Source: Candidatus Ruminococcus avistercoris
GTDB lineage: Bacteria > Bacillota > Clostridia > Lachnospirales > Lachnospiraceae
Direction: 5' to 3'
DNA: 64,000 bases
NCBI GenBank assembly: GCA_019120315.1
Contig: DWVJ01000008.1
Coordinates: 39,268 to 103,267 of the forward strand
The notes under the pieces were generated by a model that saw nothing but the letters and a program-made list of their open reading frames with translations, did not search any database and was not told the origin of the DNA. Below, piece after piece: positions 42,220-50,235 of the stretch. The stretch's first letter is position 1. Every line of letters starts with the position of its first letter. A program made the translations under genes and the position numbers.

Positions 42220-42883
42220 TTTTCATGTGAATATGAATGAATATCTTCCTCTGCGGGATGTGGTGTTCAACACATTGCGGGAGGCAATTCTTCATGGAGA
42301 GCTGAAACCGGGCGAGCGGCTGATGGAAATATCTTTGGCTAACCGGCTGGGAGTCAGCAGGACGCCGGTGCGGGAGGCCATCCGCAAGCTGGAGTTGGAA
42401 GGATTGGTGATTATGATTCCCCGCAAGGGAGCCCAGGTGGCCCAGATCACGGAGCAGGATCTCAATGATGTGTTGGAGGTGCGTCTGGGACTGGAGGAGC
42501 TGGCCATGCAGTTTGCCTGCGAACGGATCGATGAGGAGCATCTGCAGGAGATTGCCCGGGCGGCTCAAGATTTTGAAGATCTGATGGAGGAAGGCGATAT
42601 CACAGATCTGGCGCAGGCAGACGTCCATTTCCATGAACTGATCTACCAGGCGACACAGAATCAGCGGCTGATTCAGATTATCAACAATCTGCGGGAGCAG
42701 ATGTACCGTTACCGGATCGAGTATCTGAAGGACAGCGCGGCGCGGAAAACTCTGGCCAGAGAGCACCAGGAGATTTACCAGGCTTTGAAAGAACGTGATT
42801 TTGTCCGGGCTAACCGCTGGATGAAGGATCATATCGAAAATCAGCAGAAGGCCATCATAAAAAGCCTTCATGAAAATGAATAA
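42209..42883 (+). CDS. GntR-family transcriptional regulator (FCD type)
   Basis: A 224-residue regulator with an N-terminal winged helix (L-R-E-A-I-L-H-G-E-L-K-P-G-E-R-L and G-V-S-R-T-P-V-R-E-A-I-R-K-L) and a C-terminal helical FCD ligand domain with metal-binding-type residues (D-V-x-F-H and a later R-x-x-x-E-H). The ATG at 42209 has GGAGG 8 bases upstream. Ligand and targets unknown. The overlap with ispE suggests joint expression only. Confidence 0.87.
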   Translation: MTSDFHVNMNEYLPLRDVVFNTLREAILHGELKPGERLMEISLANRLGVSRTPVREAIRKLELEGLVIMIPRKGAQVAQITEQDLNDVLEVRLGLEELAMQFACERIDEEHLQEIARAAQDFEDLMEEGDITDLAQADVHFHELIYQATQNQRLIQIINNLREQMYRYRIEYLKDSAARKTLAREHQEIYQALKERDFVRANRWMKDHIENQQKAIIKSLHENE

Positions 42884-42905
42884 AACCGGCGGGAACGTAT
42901 ATCCT

Positions 42906-42938
42906 AAAAGAGATGCCAAAGGCATCTCTTTTTGTTTT
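42906..42938 (+). terminator. Intrinsic terminator after the GntR gene
   Basis: AAAAGAGATGCC and GGCATCTCTTTT form a perfect 12-bp stem with loop AAA, followed by TGTTTTT. It separates the GntR unit from the germination operon. Confidence 0.88.
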
Positions 42939-42952
42939 TACAGGAGGCGTTT

Positions 42953-44443
42953 ATGGAAAAAGAAACACCGGTATCCGTTCATATTCAGGAAAATTACCGT
43001 TATCTGCAAAGAGAGTGTGAAAACTGTGCGGATATACTGATCCGCCCCATGAAATTGGGAGAAGAAAAGAAAACAGATTGTCTGGTGGTGTATATCGAGG
43101 TGGCAGTCAGCAATATGACTTTGCAGGATTCCGTCATCGGAAAACTGATCAACAAACTGTGGACTGTACCGGAGGAAGAGCTGAGGGACTTTCTGAGGGA
43201 TAATAGTCTTGGCATTTCGGATGTCAAACAGCTGGATACCATGGAAGAGGCCATGAAAGCCATGCTGGCCGGCAATGCTGTCCTTTTCGCTGACGGTTTT
43301 GAAAAAGGAGTGAAAATTGCCAGCAAAGGCTATCCCGGCATGGGAGTGATGAAGGCGGAGTCGGAGAAGGTGCTGCGCGGTTCCAACGAGGGATTTTCCG
43401 ATTCTGTGAAGATTAATACGGCTCTGATCCGCAAGCGGGTGCGCAGCACCGGCATGAAGGTGAAGGAAATTCCTCTGGGACTGCGCACGGACACTATGAC
43501 GGCGCTGGTCTATATGGAAGACCTGGTTTATCCGGATCTGTTAAAGGAGATCGAAGACAGGCTGAGCCGGTTTGAGATCGACGGCATTTTGGAAAGCGGT
43601 ATGCTGGAGCAGTTGGCAGAAGATAACTGGATGTCTCTTTTTCCGCAGTTTCAGACTACTGAGCGGCCGGATCGGGCGGCGATGGAGATTCTGGACGGGC
43701 GGGTGATCCTGATCTGTGACAATTCGCCGGTGGCGTTGATTTTGCCTGCCACCTTCAATAGCTTTCTCAAGGTCAGTGAGGATCGCTACAATCGTTTCGG
43801 GATTGTCTCTTTCCAAAGGATTCTGCGGTATCTGGCGGTGTATCTGGCGCTGCTGCTGTCCGGCGCCTATCTGGCCGTGATCCGGTTTCATACACAGATC
43901 CTGCCCACCAATCTTTTACTGTCCTTTGCAGAAGCCCGTCGGGGAGTTCCCTTTTCCAGTCTTATTGAAGTGTTGTTCATGGAATTTTCCTTTGAACTGA
44001 TTCGGGAGGCAGGTGTGCGCATGCCGGGACCTCTGGGAGGAACCATCGGCATTGTGGGCGGCCTGATCATCGGCGATGCAGCGGTCAGCGCCAACCTGGT
44101 CAGCCCTATGTCCGTGGTGGTGGTGGCCATGAGCGCGCTAAGCTCTTTTGCCGTACCAAACGAAGAATTTTCAGCCCCCTTCCGGCTGCTGAAATTCGGG
44201 TTTATCCTGCTGGGAGGAAATCTGGGTATTTTCGGTATTGTTCTGGGGCTGTACTGGCTGTCTGGCCATCTGGCCGGCCTTTCCAGTTTTCGGATCCCTT
44301 ATCTGATGCCGTTTGTGGGAGCGGAGATGAACGATTATCATGACCGGAGAGATTCTTTCGTGCGGGCGCCCTTTCGCCGTTTGATGCGGCGGCCGGTTTT
44401 TGCGCGCAGAGAGCAGAGAATCCGTCTGAAGGAGGGGAAATAA
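42953..44443 (+). CDS. gerKA: Spore germination protein, GerA/GerKA family (A subunit)
   Basis: A 496-residue inner-membrane germinant-receptor subunit. A soluble N-terminal domain (about 1-270; D-C-L-V-V-Y-I-E) is followed by E-x-P-R-x-type G-x-x-x-P-F-S-S-L-I-E-V-L-F-M-E and several membrane helices (about 290-460). AGGAGG precedes the ATG at 42953. It is first in an A-B-C unit (GTG of the next gene 3 bases after its stop). The gerK name is by family resemblance. Confidence 0.9.
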   Translation: MEKETPVSVHIQENYRYLQRECENCADILIRPMKLGEEKKTDCLVVYIEVAVSNMTLQDSVIGKLINKLWTVPEEELRDFLRDNSLGISDVKQLDTMEEAMKAMLAGNAVLFADGFEKGVKIASKGYPGMGVMKAESEKVLRGSNEGFSDSVKINTALIRKRVRSTGMKVKEIPLGLRTDTMTALVYMEDLVYPDLLKEIEDRLSRFEIDGILESGMLEQLAEDNWMSLFPQFQTTERPDRAAMEILDGRVILICDNSPVALILPATFNSFLKVSEDRYNRFGIVSFQRILRYLAVYLALLLSGAYLAVIRFHTQILPTNLLLSFAEARRGVPFSSLIEVLFMEFSFELIREAGVRMPGPLGGTIGIVGGLIIGDAAVSANLVSPMSVVVVAMSALSSFAVPNEEFSAPFRLLKFGFILLGGNLGIFGIVLGLYWLSGHLAGLSSFRIPYLMPFVGAEMNDYHDRRDSFVRAPFRRLMRRPVFARREQRIRLKEGK

Positions 44444-44446
44444 AAA

Positions 44447-45493
44447 GTGTTTGCAGACAACGAAAGAATATCCAGAAGACAGTTGGGAGCACAGATTCTC
44501 CTGGGACTCTCGGGCATCTTTTTGCTTACCTTGCCCAGCCTGCCCCAGATGTCTGGCTGGTCGGGAATGCTGGGATGTCTGCTGGGCCTTCTTCTTTTGT
44601 GGCTGTATCTGTTTTTTCTGCTGCGAAAAACTGCGGTGACCAGGGATATCCGGGAACGAATCAGCGGACCCGTTTGCCGTGTTATGGCAGCGGCGCTCAT
44701 CGTCTACCTGATCCTTGGCGGCGGATTTATGCTGCGGCAGGTATCTTCCATGGTATCGTTCCGGCTGCTGACTTTTGGCAGGCCCTGGCAGGCAGGAATT
44801 CTATTTTTGGCGGCAGCGCTTCTGGGAACGGGCAGAAAAATTCAAAGAAGAGCCAGACTGGCCGAGGCTGCCTTCCCGCCTGTGATCATAGGATTTACAG
44901 TCCTTTTGGCTGCCTGTGTCTTTCAGGTCGAAACATTTGACTGGTCCGCGTTTGCGGCGCCCACCTGGCGCGGCGTCTTAAAAGGGGCTTACTATATGTT
45001 CTGTGCCTTTTCCATCGTGGGTGTGTTGCCTTTTTTCATGCATCGGGTACAGCGTCCCCAGGGATCGCTGCCGTATCTGTACGGCGCTACGGGGACCGCA
45101 ACGCTGCTTGCGGTGACCTGTCTTGGCGTGGTGCAGCAGCTGTACGGCGCCGGGGGAATCGGAAACAAACCGTTTCCGCTGACTTCTCTGATGGCATCGG
45201 CAAATATTCCTGGGGATTTTTTGGATCGTTTCGATGCGCTGTGGATGGTTTTTTTGCTGTTTGCGCTGCTTTATTCTGTCGGGACGGTACTTTTTTACAG
45301 TCAGCATCTGATCAGCAAAAATCCCGGAGTATGGCATGGGATTCTGGCTGCGGCCGTCATGTTTCTGGCTGCATTTGTCCAGTGGCAGGGGAAAACGGCG
45401 GCAGATTTTTATCCCTGGTGTGTGCGGGCGTTTTTTATGCCGTTGTTCGTCCTTTTTGGACTCTGTTTTGGTAAAATCAGGAGGAAGACGTGA
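44447..45493 (+). CDS. gerKB: Spore germination permease, GerAB/GerKB family
   Basis: A 348-residue integral membrane protein of the amino-acid-permease-like GerAB family, about ten helices, beginning E-R-I-S-R-R-Q-L-G-A-Q. It would bind the germinant. The start is GTG with GGAGGGG upstream, 3 bases after the A-subunit gene. It overlaps the C-subunit gene by 4 bases (GTGA). Confidence 0.87.
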   Translation: MFADNERISRRQLGAQILLGLSGIFLLTLPSLPQMSGWSGMLGCLLGLLLLWLYLFFLLRKTAVTRDIRERISGPVCRVMAAALIVYLILGGGFMLRQVSSMVSFRLLTFGRPWQAGILFLAAALLGTGRKIQRRARLAEAAFPPVIIGFTVLLAACVFQVETFDWSAFAAPTWRGVLKGAYYMFCAFSIVGVLPFFMHRVQRPQGSLPYLYGATGTATLLAVTCLGVVQQLYGAGGIGNKPFPLTSLMASANIPGDFLDRFDALWMVFLLFALLYSVGTVLFYSQHLISKNPGVWHGILAAAVMFLAAFVQWQGKTAADFYPWCVRAFFMPLFVLFGLCFGKIRRKT

Positions 45494-46104
45494 AAAAGTG
45501 GATGTATGGGATTGCGATGGCGGCGATGCTGCTTTTGACGGGGTGCGGCGGGGTAGAACCGGAAAAAAGAGCCTATCCGCTGGCAGTTTCCTTTGATCTT
45601 ACAAAAGACCGGCTGCAGGTGATTTACGCCATGGCGAATCTTGCTGTTTCAACCGGACAAGGGAAGGGAAAGGAAGATACCGGGGGACAGCAGACGCTGC
45701 GGCTGTCAGGAGAAAATATGGAAGAAATCATGGAAAAGTATAACAGGACGCAGGAATATTATCTGGATCTTGGACACCTGCAGGCCGTCATTCTGGGTGA
45801 AAATCTGCTGAAGGATCAGGAGGCTTATGACTATATCCTGGATTATCTGGAAAAAAATCCGGTAGTAGGAGAGACGGCGGCATTGTTTCGCAGCGAAGAT
45901 CCGGAAGAAGTTATGAAACTAAACGGCGGCGAGATGGAGTCGCTGGGAACTTATCTGACGGGCATCTATGAAAACCGGCCTGCGGGGGAAAAAAGACAGA
46001 TGGTTACTCTGCGCCAGGCATATCGCCGCCGCCATGAAAAGAAAGAACCGCCGAAGATGCCCCTGCTGACGGCGGGAGAAAAATATCCGGAAATCTCTGC
46101 CTGA
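45490..46104 (+). CDS. gerKC: Ger(x)C-like lipoprotein, short form (C subunit)
   Basis: A 204-residue lipoprotein: M-A-A-M-L-L-L-T-G-C with the lipobox Cys near residue 20, then G-V-E-P-E-K-R-A-Y-P-L-A-V. It matches the N-terminal Ger(x)C domain (L-D-L-G-H-L-Q-A-V-I-L-G-E) but lacks the larger C-terminal GerAC domain; full-length relatives have about 360-400 residues. No frameshift is evident before the stop, so it may be a natural short form. GTG start overlaps the previous gene. Confidence 0.75.
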   Translation: MKKWMYGIAMAAMLLLTGCGGVEPEKRAYPLAVSFDLTKDRLQVIYAMANLAVSTGQGKGKEDTGGQQTLRLSGENMEEIMEKYNRTQEYYLDLGHLQAVILGENLLKDQEAYDYILDYLEKNPVVGETAALFRSEDPEEVMKLNGGEMESLGTYLTGIYENRPAGEKRQMVTLRQAYRRRHEKKEPPKMPLLTAGEKYPEISA

Positions 46105-46149
46105 AAACGGAAAAATCTGTCTATACTCCCATATGACAGGAGAAATCAT

Positions 46150-46752
46150 ATGTGGAAAAAAATAATCATCAACTTATTGATGGCGGTTCTTCTTGGGATG
46201 TGCAGTCTGCAGGGAATCGCCGCGGCCGGACAGGCTTCTTTGCAAAAGGGGATTGCTTCCGGCGTGATCCGTTTTCATGTGCTGGCTGACAGCGATGCCA
46301 AGGAAGCGCAGCAGGTGAAATTGCAGGTGAAGGATCGTATCGTATCATACCTGGATCCCTTGCTGCGGGACGCTGACTCGGCTGAAGAATGCCGCAGTCG
46401 GATCCGCAGCCATTTAAGGGTGATCGAGGAAAAAAGCCGTCAGACACTGGAGGAACAGGGCATATCCTGCGCTGTGTCAGCCGGCTTGAAGCGAGCCTGG
46501 TTTCCAGAAAAGACTTACGGGGACTGTACTTTTCCGGCAGGGTTTTACGAGGCGCTGCAGATCAGGATCGGCAGCGCCTCCGGACGGAACTGGTGGTGTG
46601 TGCTTTATCCGGGGCTTTGCTTTGAAAATTCCCTGAAAGGTGTGGTGACGGATGAGGGGAAGGAGAAACTGGCGCGGGTACTGACGGAAGAAGAGATGGC
46701 CTGCGTGATGGATCAGGGAAAAGTAAAAATCCGGTTTCGTTGGTTTTCCTGA
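46150..46752 (+). CDS. spoIIR: Stage II sporulation protein R
   Basis: A 200-residue secreted signalling protein. It is made in the forespore and triggers SpoIIGA processing of pro-sigma-E in the mother cell. It has an N-terminal signal/anchor (about 5-25), V-I-R-F-H-V-L-A-D-S-D, F-P-E-K-T-Y-G-D-C-T-F-P-A-G-F-Y-E-A-L, and N-W-W-C-V-L-Y-P-G-L-C-F. These motifs are characteristic. AGGAGA precedes the ATG. Confidence 0.92.
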   Translation: MWKKIIINLLMAVLLGMCSLQGIAAAGQASLQKGIASGVIRFHVLADSDAKEAQQVKLQVKDRIVSYLDPLLRDADSAEECRSRIRSHLRVIEEKSRQTLEEQGISCAVSAGLKRAWFPEKTYGDCTFPAGFYEALQIRIGSASGRNWWCVLYPGLCFENSLKGVVTDEGKEKLARVLTEEEMACVMDQGKVKIRFRWFS

Positions 46753-46762
46753 AGAATCGCCC

Positions 46763-46791
46763 TTGAATTATCAGGCTGATGAGGGTAAAAT
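46763..46791 (+). promoter_or_regulatory. Predicted promoter of murI
   Basis: TTGAAT (46763-46768) and TAAAAT (46786-46791) with a 17-bp spacer. It supports the ATG at 46829, as an in-frame ATG at 46763 falls inside it. Confidence 0.7.
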
Positions 46792-46828
46792 AGTCTGTAC
46801 GATAGATAAAGAAAAATGGAGTATAAAT

Positions 46829-47650
46829 ATGAAGACAGATAAGCAGGCTCCCATCGGCGTGTTTGACTCCGGAGTCGGGGGCCTTACTGTTGCCAGGGAA
46901 ATCATGAGGAATCTTCCCGGAGAGAGAATTGTATATTTTGGCGATACGGCCCGCGTGCCTTACGGCAGCAAATCCAGACAGACGATTATCCGTTATTCCA
47001 GACAGATTGTCCGTTTCCTGCGCACCCAGGATGTAAAGGCCATTGTGGTGGCTTGTAATACGGCCAGCGCGTTGGCCCTTTCAGATATCGAAAAAGAGAT
47101 TGACATACCGATCATCGGCGTGATGAAACCGGGCGCCAGGGCTGCGGCTGCGGCCACAAAAAATGGCCGCATCGGCGTCATCGGGACGGAAAGCACCATT
47201 CGAAGCGGGATGTACTCCCGTTTCCTGCAGGAAATCAATCCCAATATTACGGTGGTGGGCAAAGCATGCCCTCTTTTTGTGCCGCTGGTGGAGGAAGGAT
47301 GGCTGAAGGATCCTGTCACGGAGGAAGTGGCCAGACGCTATCTGGAGGAGCTGACACGGGTGGAGATCGATGTGCTGATTCTGGGATGCACCCATTATCC
47401 GCTGCTGCGCAGTACGGTGAAAAAGGTGGTAGGTGGTCAGGTGGAACTGGTAAACCCTGCCTATGAGACGGCTCAGGAACTGAAGCGGCTGCTGGCAGAC
47501 CAGGATCTTTTAAACCCCGGCGTAAAAGAGGAGGAGTTTCCCTATCGTTTTTACGTCAGCGACGCAGCTGAAAAGTTTAAACAGTTTGCCAATTCCATTC
47601 TGCCCTATGATGTAAGAGTCACACAGCAGATCAATATAGAAGAATATTAG
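46829..47650 (+). CDS. murI: Glutamate racemase
   Basis: A 273-residue racemase supplying D-Glu for peptidoglycan. Both catalytic cysteines are seen, in V-A-C-N-T-A-S and L-G-C-T-H-Y-P, with G-V-F-D-S-G-V-G-G-L-T at the N-terminus and F-G-D-T-A-R-V-P-Y-G. The start ATG at 46829 follows a predicted promoter. Confidence 0.94.
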   Translation: MKTDKQAPIGVFDSGVGGLTVAREIMRNLPGERIVYFGDTARVPYGSKSRQTIIRYSRQIVRFLRTQDVKAIVVACNTASALALSDIEKEIDIPIIGVMKPGARAAAAATKNGRIGVIGTESTIRSGMYSRFLQEINPNITVVGKACPLFVPLVEEGWLKDPVTEEVARRYLEELTRVEIDVLILGCTHYPLLRSTVKKVVGGQVELVNPAYETAQELKRLLADQDLLNPGVKEEEFPYRFYVSDAAEKFKQFANSILPYDVRVTQQINIEEY

Positions 47651-47661
47651 AAAGGGATAAG

Positions 47662-48117
47662 ATGACAAAAGATGTTTTGATCAGTATCCGGGGCCTGCAG
47701 TTTATGAGCGGAGACAGCCTCGAGGATGATGCGGATCCGGTGGAAGTGATTACGGTGGGAGAACACTATTTGAAAAACGGACATCATTACATCCGCTATG
47801 ACGAAATGTTTGAAGGATTTGCCGATCATGCCCAGAATCTGGTGAAGATCACAGATCATGTGCTGGAAGTCAGGAAGAAGGGCGTTATCAACGTACATAT
47901 GGTGTTTGAGGAAAATAAGAAGAATATCGCCTACTACACCACTCCCTTTGGCACCATGCAGATGGGAATCGCAGCTACCCGCGTGAAAGTGCAGGAAGAA
48001 CAGGATCACATCGGCGTCAGGATCGAGTACGCTCTGGAGATCAATGAAGAGCATGTGGGGGACTGCTGCCTGGAGATGAATATACAGTCAAAAGAAACAG
48101 GAGATCTGGCCTTATAA
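47662..48117 (+). CDS. DUF1934 (YwiB-like) beta-barrel protein
   Basis: A 151-residue protein of the DUF1934 family, a calycin-like beta-barrel: V-L-I-S-I-R-G at the start, H-H-Y-I-R-Y-D-E, T-T-P-F-G-T-M-Q-M-G-I. Function unknown. It follows murI by 11 bases, and its stop lies inside the loop of the terminator. Confidence 0.83.
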   Translation: MTKDVLISIRGLQFMSGDSLEDDADPVEVITVGEHYLKNGHHYIRYDEMFEGFADHAQNLVKITDHVLEVRKKGVINVHMVFEENKKNIAYYTTPFGTMQMGIAATRVKVQEEQDHIGVRIEYALEINEEHVGDCCLEMNIQSKETGDLAL

Positions 48118-48138
48118 CCGGATCTCCTGTTTTGTTTA
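48096..48138 (+). terminator. Intrinsic terminator at the end of the DUF1934 gene
   Basis: AACAGGAGATCTGG and CCGGATCTCCTGTT form a 14-bp stem with one wobble and an 8-base loop holding the stop codon. TTTGTTTA follows. Confidence 0.8.
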
Positions 48139-48585
48139 TTTTCCTGATACTTTATTAGCCATCCGCTTGAAAAACCCGACTTTCTTTGCCGGAACTTCCA
48201 GCGGACCTCTCACGCCGCGAACCTCAACGATGTAAATTCCGCTGACCATAGCTTTGATTTCCTTTTTCACGGGAATCTGATCAAAAATCTTTTCATCCGC
48301 CACCAGATTGGTAATACGGGGACCGATTTTTGCCTTGACAATGGGGAGCTTCGTACGGCGCATCAGTTTCGGTGTCTGGTCGATCACCATCTGAGGCAGA
48401 CCGGACTGTTTCAGCGGCAGCCGTTTTTTATCTATTACCAGCATGGATATCTGCTGTTTTGATGCCTCGATCTGTTCCTGCTGTGCCTCCTGCTTTTTCT
48501 TTGCTTTCTTTCCGAAAAAGTACAGAACAATCAGGGCGACGATGATAACGATTAAAATAATCAGCAAAGCATGCCAAACCTGCAT
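48136..48585 (-). CDS. Membrane-anchored protein of unknown function
   Basis: A 149-residue protein I do not assign. One N-terminal helix (about 4-24) is followed by a basic-acidic segment (K-K-A-K-K-K-Q-E-A-Q-Q-E-Q) and a compact domain of about 95 residues with I-V-K-A-K-I-G-P-R-I-T and I-Y-I-V-E-V-R-G-V-R-G-P-L. It is convergent with the DUF1934 gene and divergent from the deacetylase genes. Confidence 0.7.
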   Translation of the reverse strand: MQVWHALLIILIVIIVALIVLYFFGKKAKKKQEAQQEQIEASKQQISMLVIDKKRLPLKQSGLPQMVIDQTPKLMRRTKLPIVKAKIGPRITNLVADEKIFDQIPVKKEIKAMVSGIYIVEVRGVRGPLEVPAKKVGFFKRMANKVSGK

Positions 48586-48680
48586 GGTGTACCTCCTTTA
48601 TCCTCTTTTTTCCATAGCAATTGTAACATTCTTTGTTTCAAAAGGCAAATATAAAATTTTGCTGAATTGTGAAAAAGGGC

Positions 48681-48709
48681 TTAGAAATGGGGAACGGATA
48701 TGATATAAT
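48681..48709 (+). promoter_or_regulatory. Predicted promoter of the deacetylase genes
   Basis: TATAAT (48704-48709) with TTAGAA (48681-48686) 17 bp upstream; the -10 is perfect and the -35 weak. Confidence 0.5.
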
Positions 48710-48742
48710 AAAACGGAATATGTAGAACGAGGGGATTAAGTT

Positions 48743-50218
48743 ATGTCAGATAACCAAAGACGGAATCTGGATCATCTGGATCCAGAGCAGCGAAGAAGGC
48801 TGGAACGAAGAAGAAGAGAACGGCGCCGACAGCGCAGGAGAAGGGCGCTGATCCTGCGGGCGGCCACTTTGGCGGTGCTGATCCTGATTCTGGCGGGCTG
48901 TGTTCTTGGCGTTACCTTCGGCATCCGCAGGGGGATGTCTAAAAAAGCGGAGGAGAAGGCCAGAAAGGAGCAGGAGATTCAGGCAGAGGAAGAAAAGAAC
49001 AAGGAGCGGCAAAACCTGATCGCCCAGGCGGAGCAGGTGGCGCTGGGATATGATTACGACAAATCTATCGAGCTTTTAAAATCCATTGAAAATTATGATA
49101 AGGATGCTGACCTGATTGCCCAGATTGCAGAATATGAGGCTATGAAATCCACATTGACAGCGGCGAACATCGATCAGGTTACGCATATTTTCTACCATTC
49201 GCTGGTGGTGGATCCCGATAAGGCTTTCACCGGGAACGACAGCGCCACAGCCGGTTTCTGCCAGTGGATGACCACGGTGGATGAGTTTAATGCAATTACG
49301 CAGCAGATGTACGATAACGGTTACGTGCTGGTGAGCCTGAAGGATCTGGTCAATGAGACGACAGATGAGGATGGTACGGTTCACTTTACGAAAGGGAATA
49401 TCCTCCTTCCGGAGGGGAAAAAGCCCTTTGTCCTTTCTCTGGACGATCTGTCTTACTATCACAGCTATGATGGAAGAGGCATAGCCACAAAAATGATTAT
49501 CGGGGAAGATGGGAAGCCGACCTGCGAGTATATCCAGGAAGACGGAACCACTGTGACGGGCGCATACGACTGCATTCCGCTGATGGATGCATTCCTGGAG
49601 GAGCATCCCGATGCTTCCTATCACGGAGCCAAAGGTACGGTAGCGCTGACCGGTTATAACGGCATACTGGGATATCGCACCGATATCGCCTACAAGACCA
49701 GACAGAATCTGGCAGAGGATCAGGAAGCCTATCTGGCAGCCAACCCGGATTTTGACTGGGATGCGGAGGTAGCCGAGGCGAAGAAGGTGGCCGAGGCGAT
49801 CAAAGAGGACGGCTGGGATTTTGCCAGTCATACCTGGGGACATATCCGGATCGGGGACGCTAGTATGGAAAATATCAAAGAGGATACGGAAAAATGGATG
49901 AGCTATGTGTCGCCGCTCATCGGCGGTACGGACACCATCATCTTTGCCCACGGGCAGGATCTGGCGGACTGGCATGATTATTCCGCCGATAATGAGAAGT
50001 TCAGCTATTTTAAAAGCAAGGGCTTCAATTATTTCTGCAACGTGGACTCCGCCCAGTATTTCCTGCAGATCCGTGACAATTATGTGAGACAGGGACGGAG
50101 AAATCTGGACGGTTACCGGCTGTGGAATGATGTACACGGGGAAAAGAACAGGACCAGCGATCTGTTTGACGCTGCGACGGTACTGGATCCAAAAAGAACA
50201 GATGTGCCTGATCTGTAA
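48743..50218 (+). CDS. Membrane-anchored polysaccharide deacetylase (NodB) 1
   Basis: A 491-residue protein. Residues 17-34 are almost all Arg/Glu (RRRLERRRRERRRQRRRR), then one membrane helix (about 36-60), a charged helical segment (62-100), and a NodB-type deacetylase domain. The metal-site motifs are L-S-L-D-D and S-H-T-W-G-H-I, so the Asp-His-His triad is in place. It would remove acetyl or other N/O-acyl groups from an extracellular glycan. The next gene is a paralogue. Confidence 0.85.
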   Translation: MSDNQRRNLDHLDPEQRRRLERRRRERRRQRRRRALILRAATLAVLILILAGCVLGVTFGIRRGMSKKAEEKARKEQEIQAEEEKNKERQNLIAQAEQVALGYDYDKSIELLKSIENYDKDADLIAQIAEYEAMKSTLTAANIDQVTHIFYHSLVVDPDKAFTGNDSATAGFCQWMTTVDEFNAITQQMYDNGYVLVSLKDLVNETTDEDGTVHFTKGNILLPEGKKPFVLSLDDLSYYHSYDGRGIATKMIIGEDGKPTCEYIQEDGTTVTGAYDCIPLMDAFLEEHPDASYHGAKGTVALTGYNGILGYRTDIAYKTRQNLAEDQEAYLAANPDFDWDAEVAEAKKVAEAIKEDGWDFASHTWGHIRIGDASMENIKEDTEKWMSYVSPLIGGTDTIIFAHGQDLADWHDYSADNEKFSYFKSKGFNYFCNVDSAQYFLQIRDNYVRQGRRNLDGYRLWNDVHGEKNRTSDLFDAATVLDPKRTDVPDL

Positions 50219-50235
50219 TGAGTGAGTGAGTGAAT

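Noticed and set aside
42209..42883. GntR regulator as a controller of ispE.
   Set aside because: Overlap shows co-expression only; no operator-like repeat is seen near the ispE promoter.
50219..50233. GAGT repeats at the start of the second deacetylase gene, as a phase-variable tract.
   Set aside because: Only about three units, too short to slip often, and none of the copies shifts a proven start.
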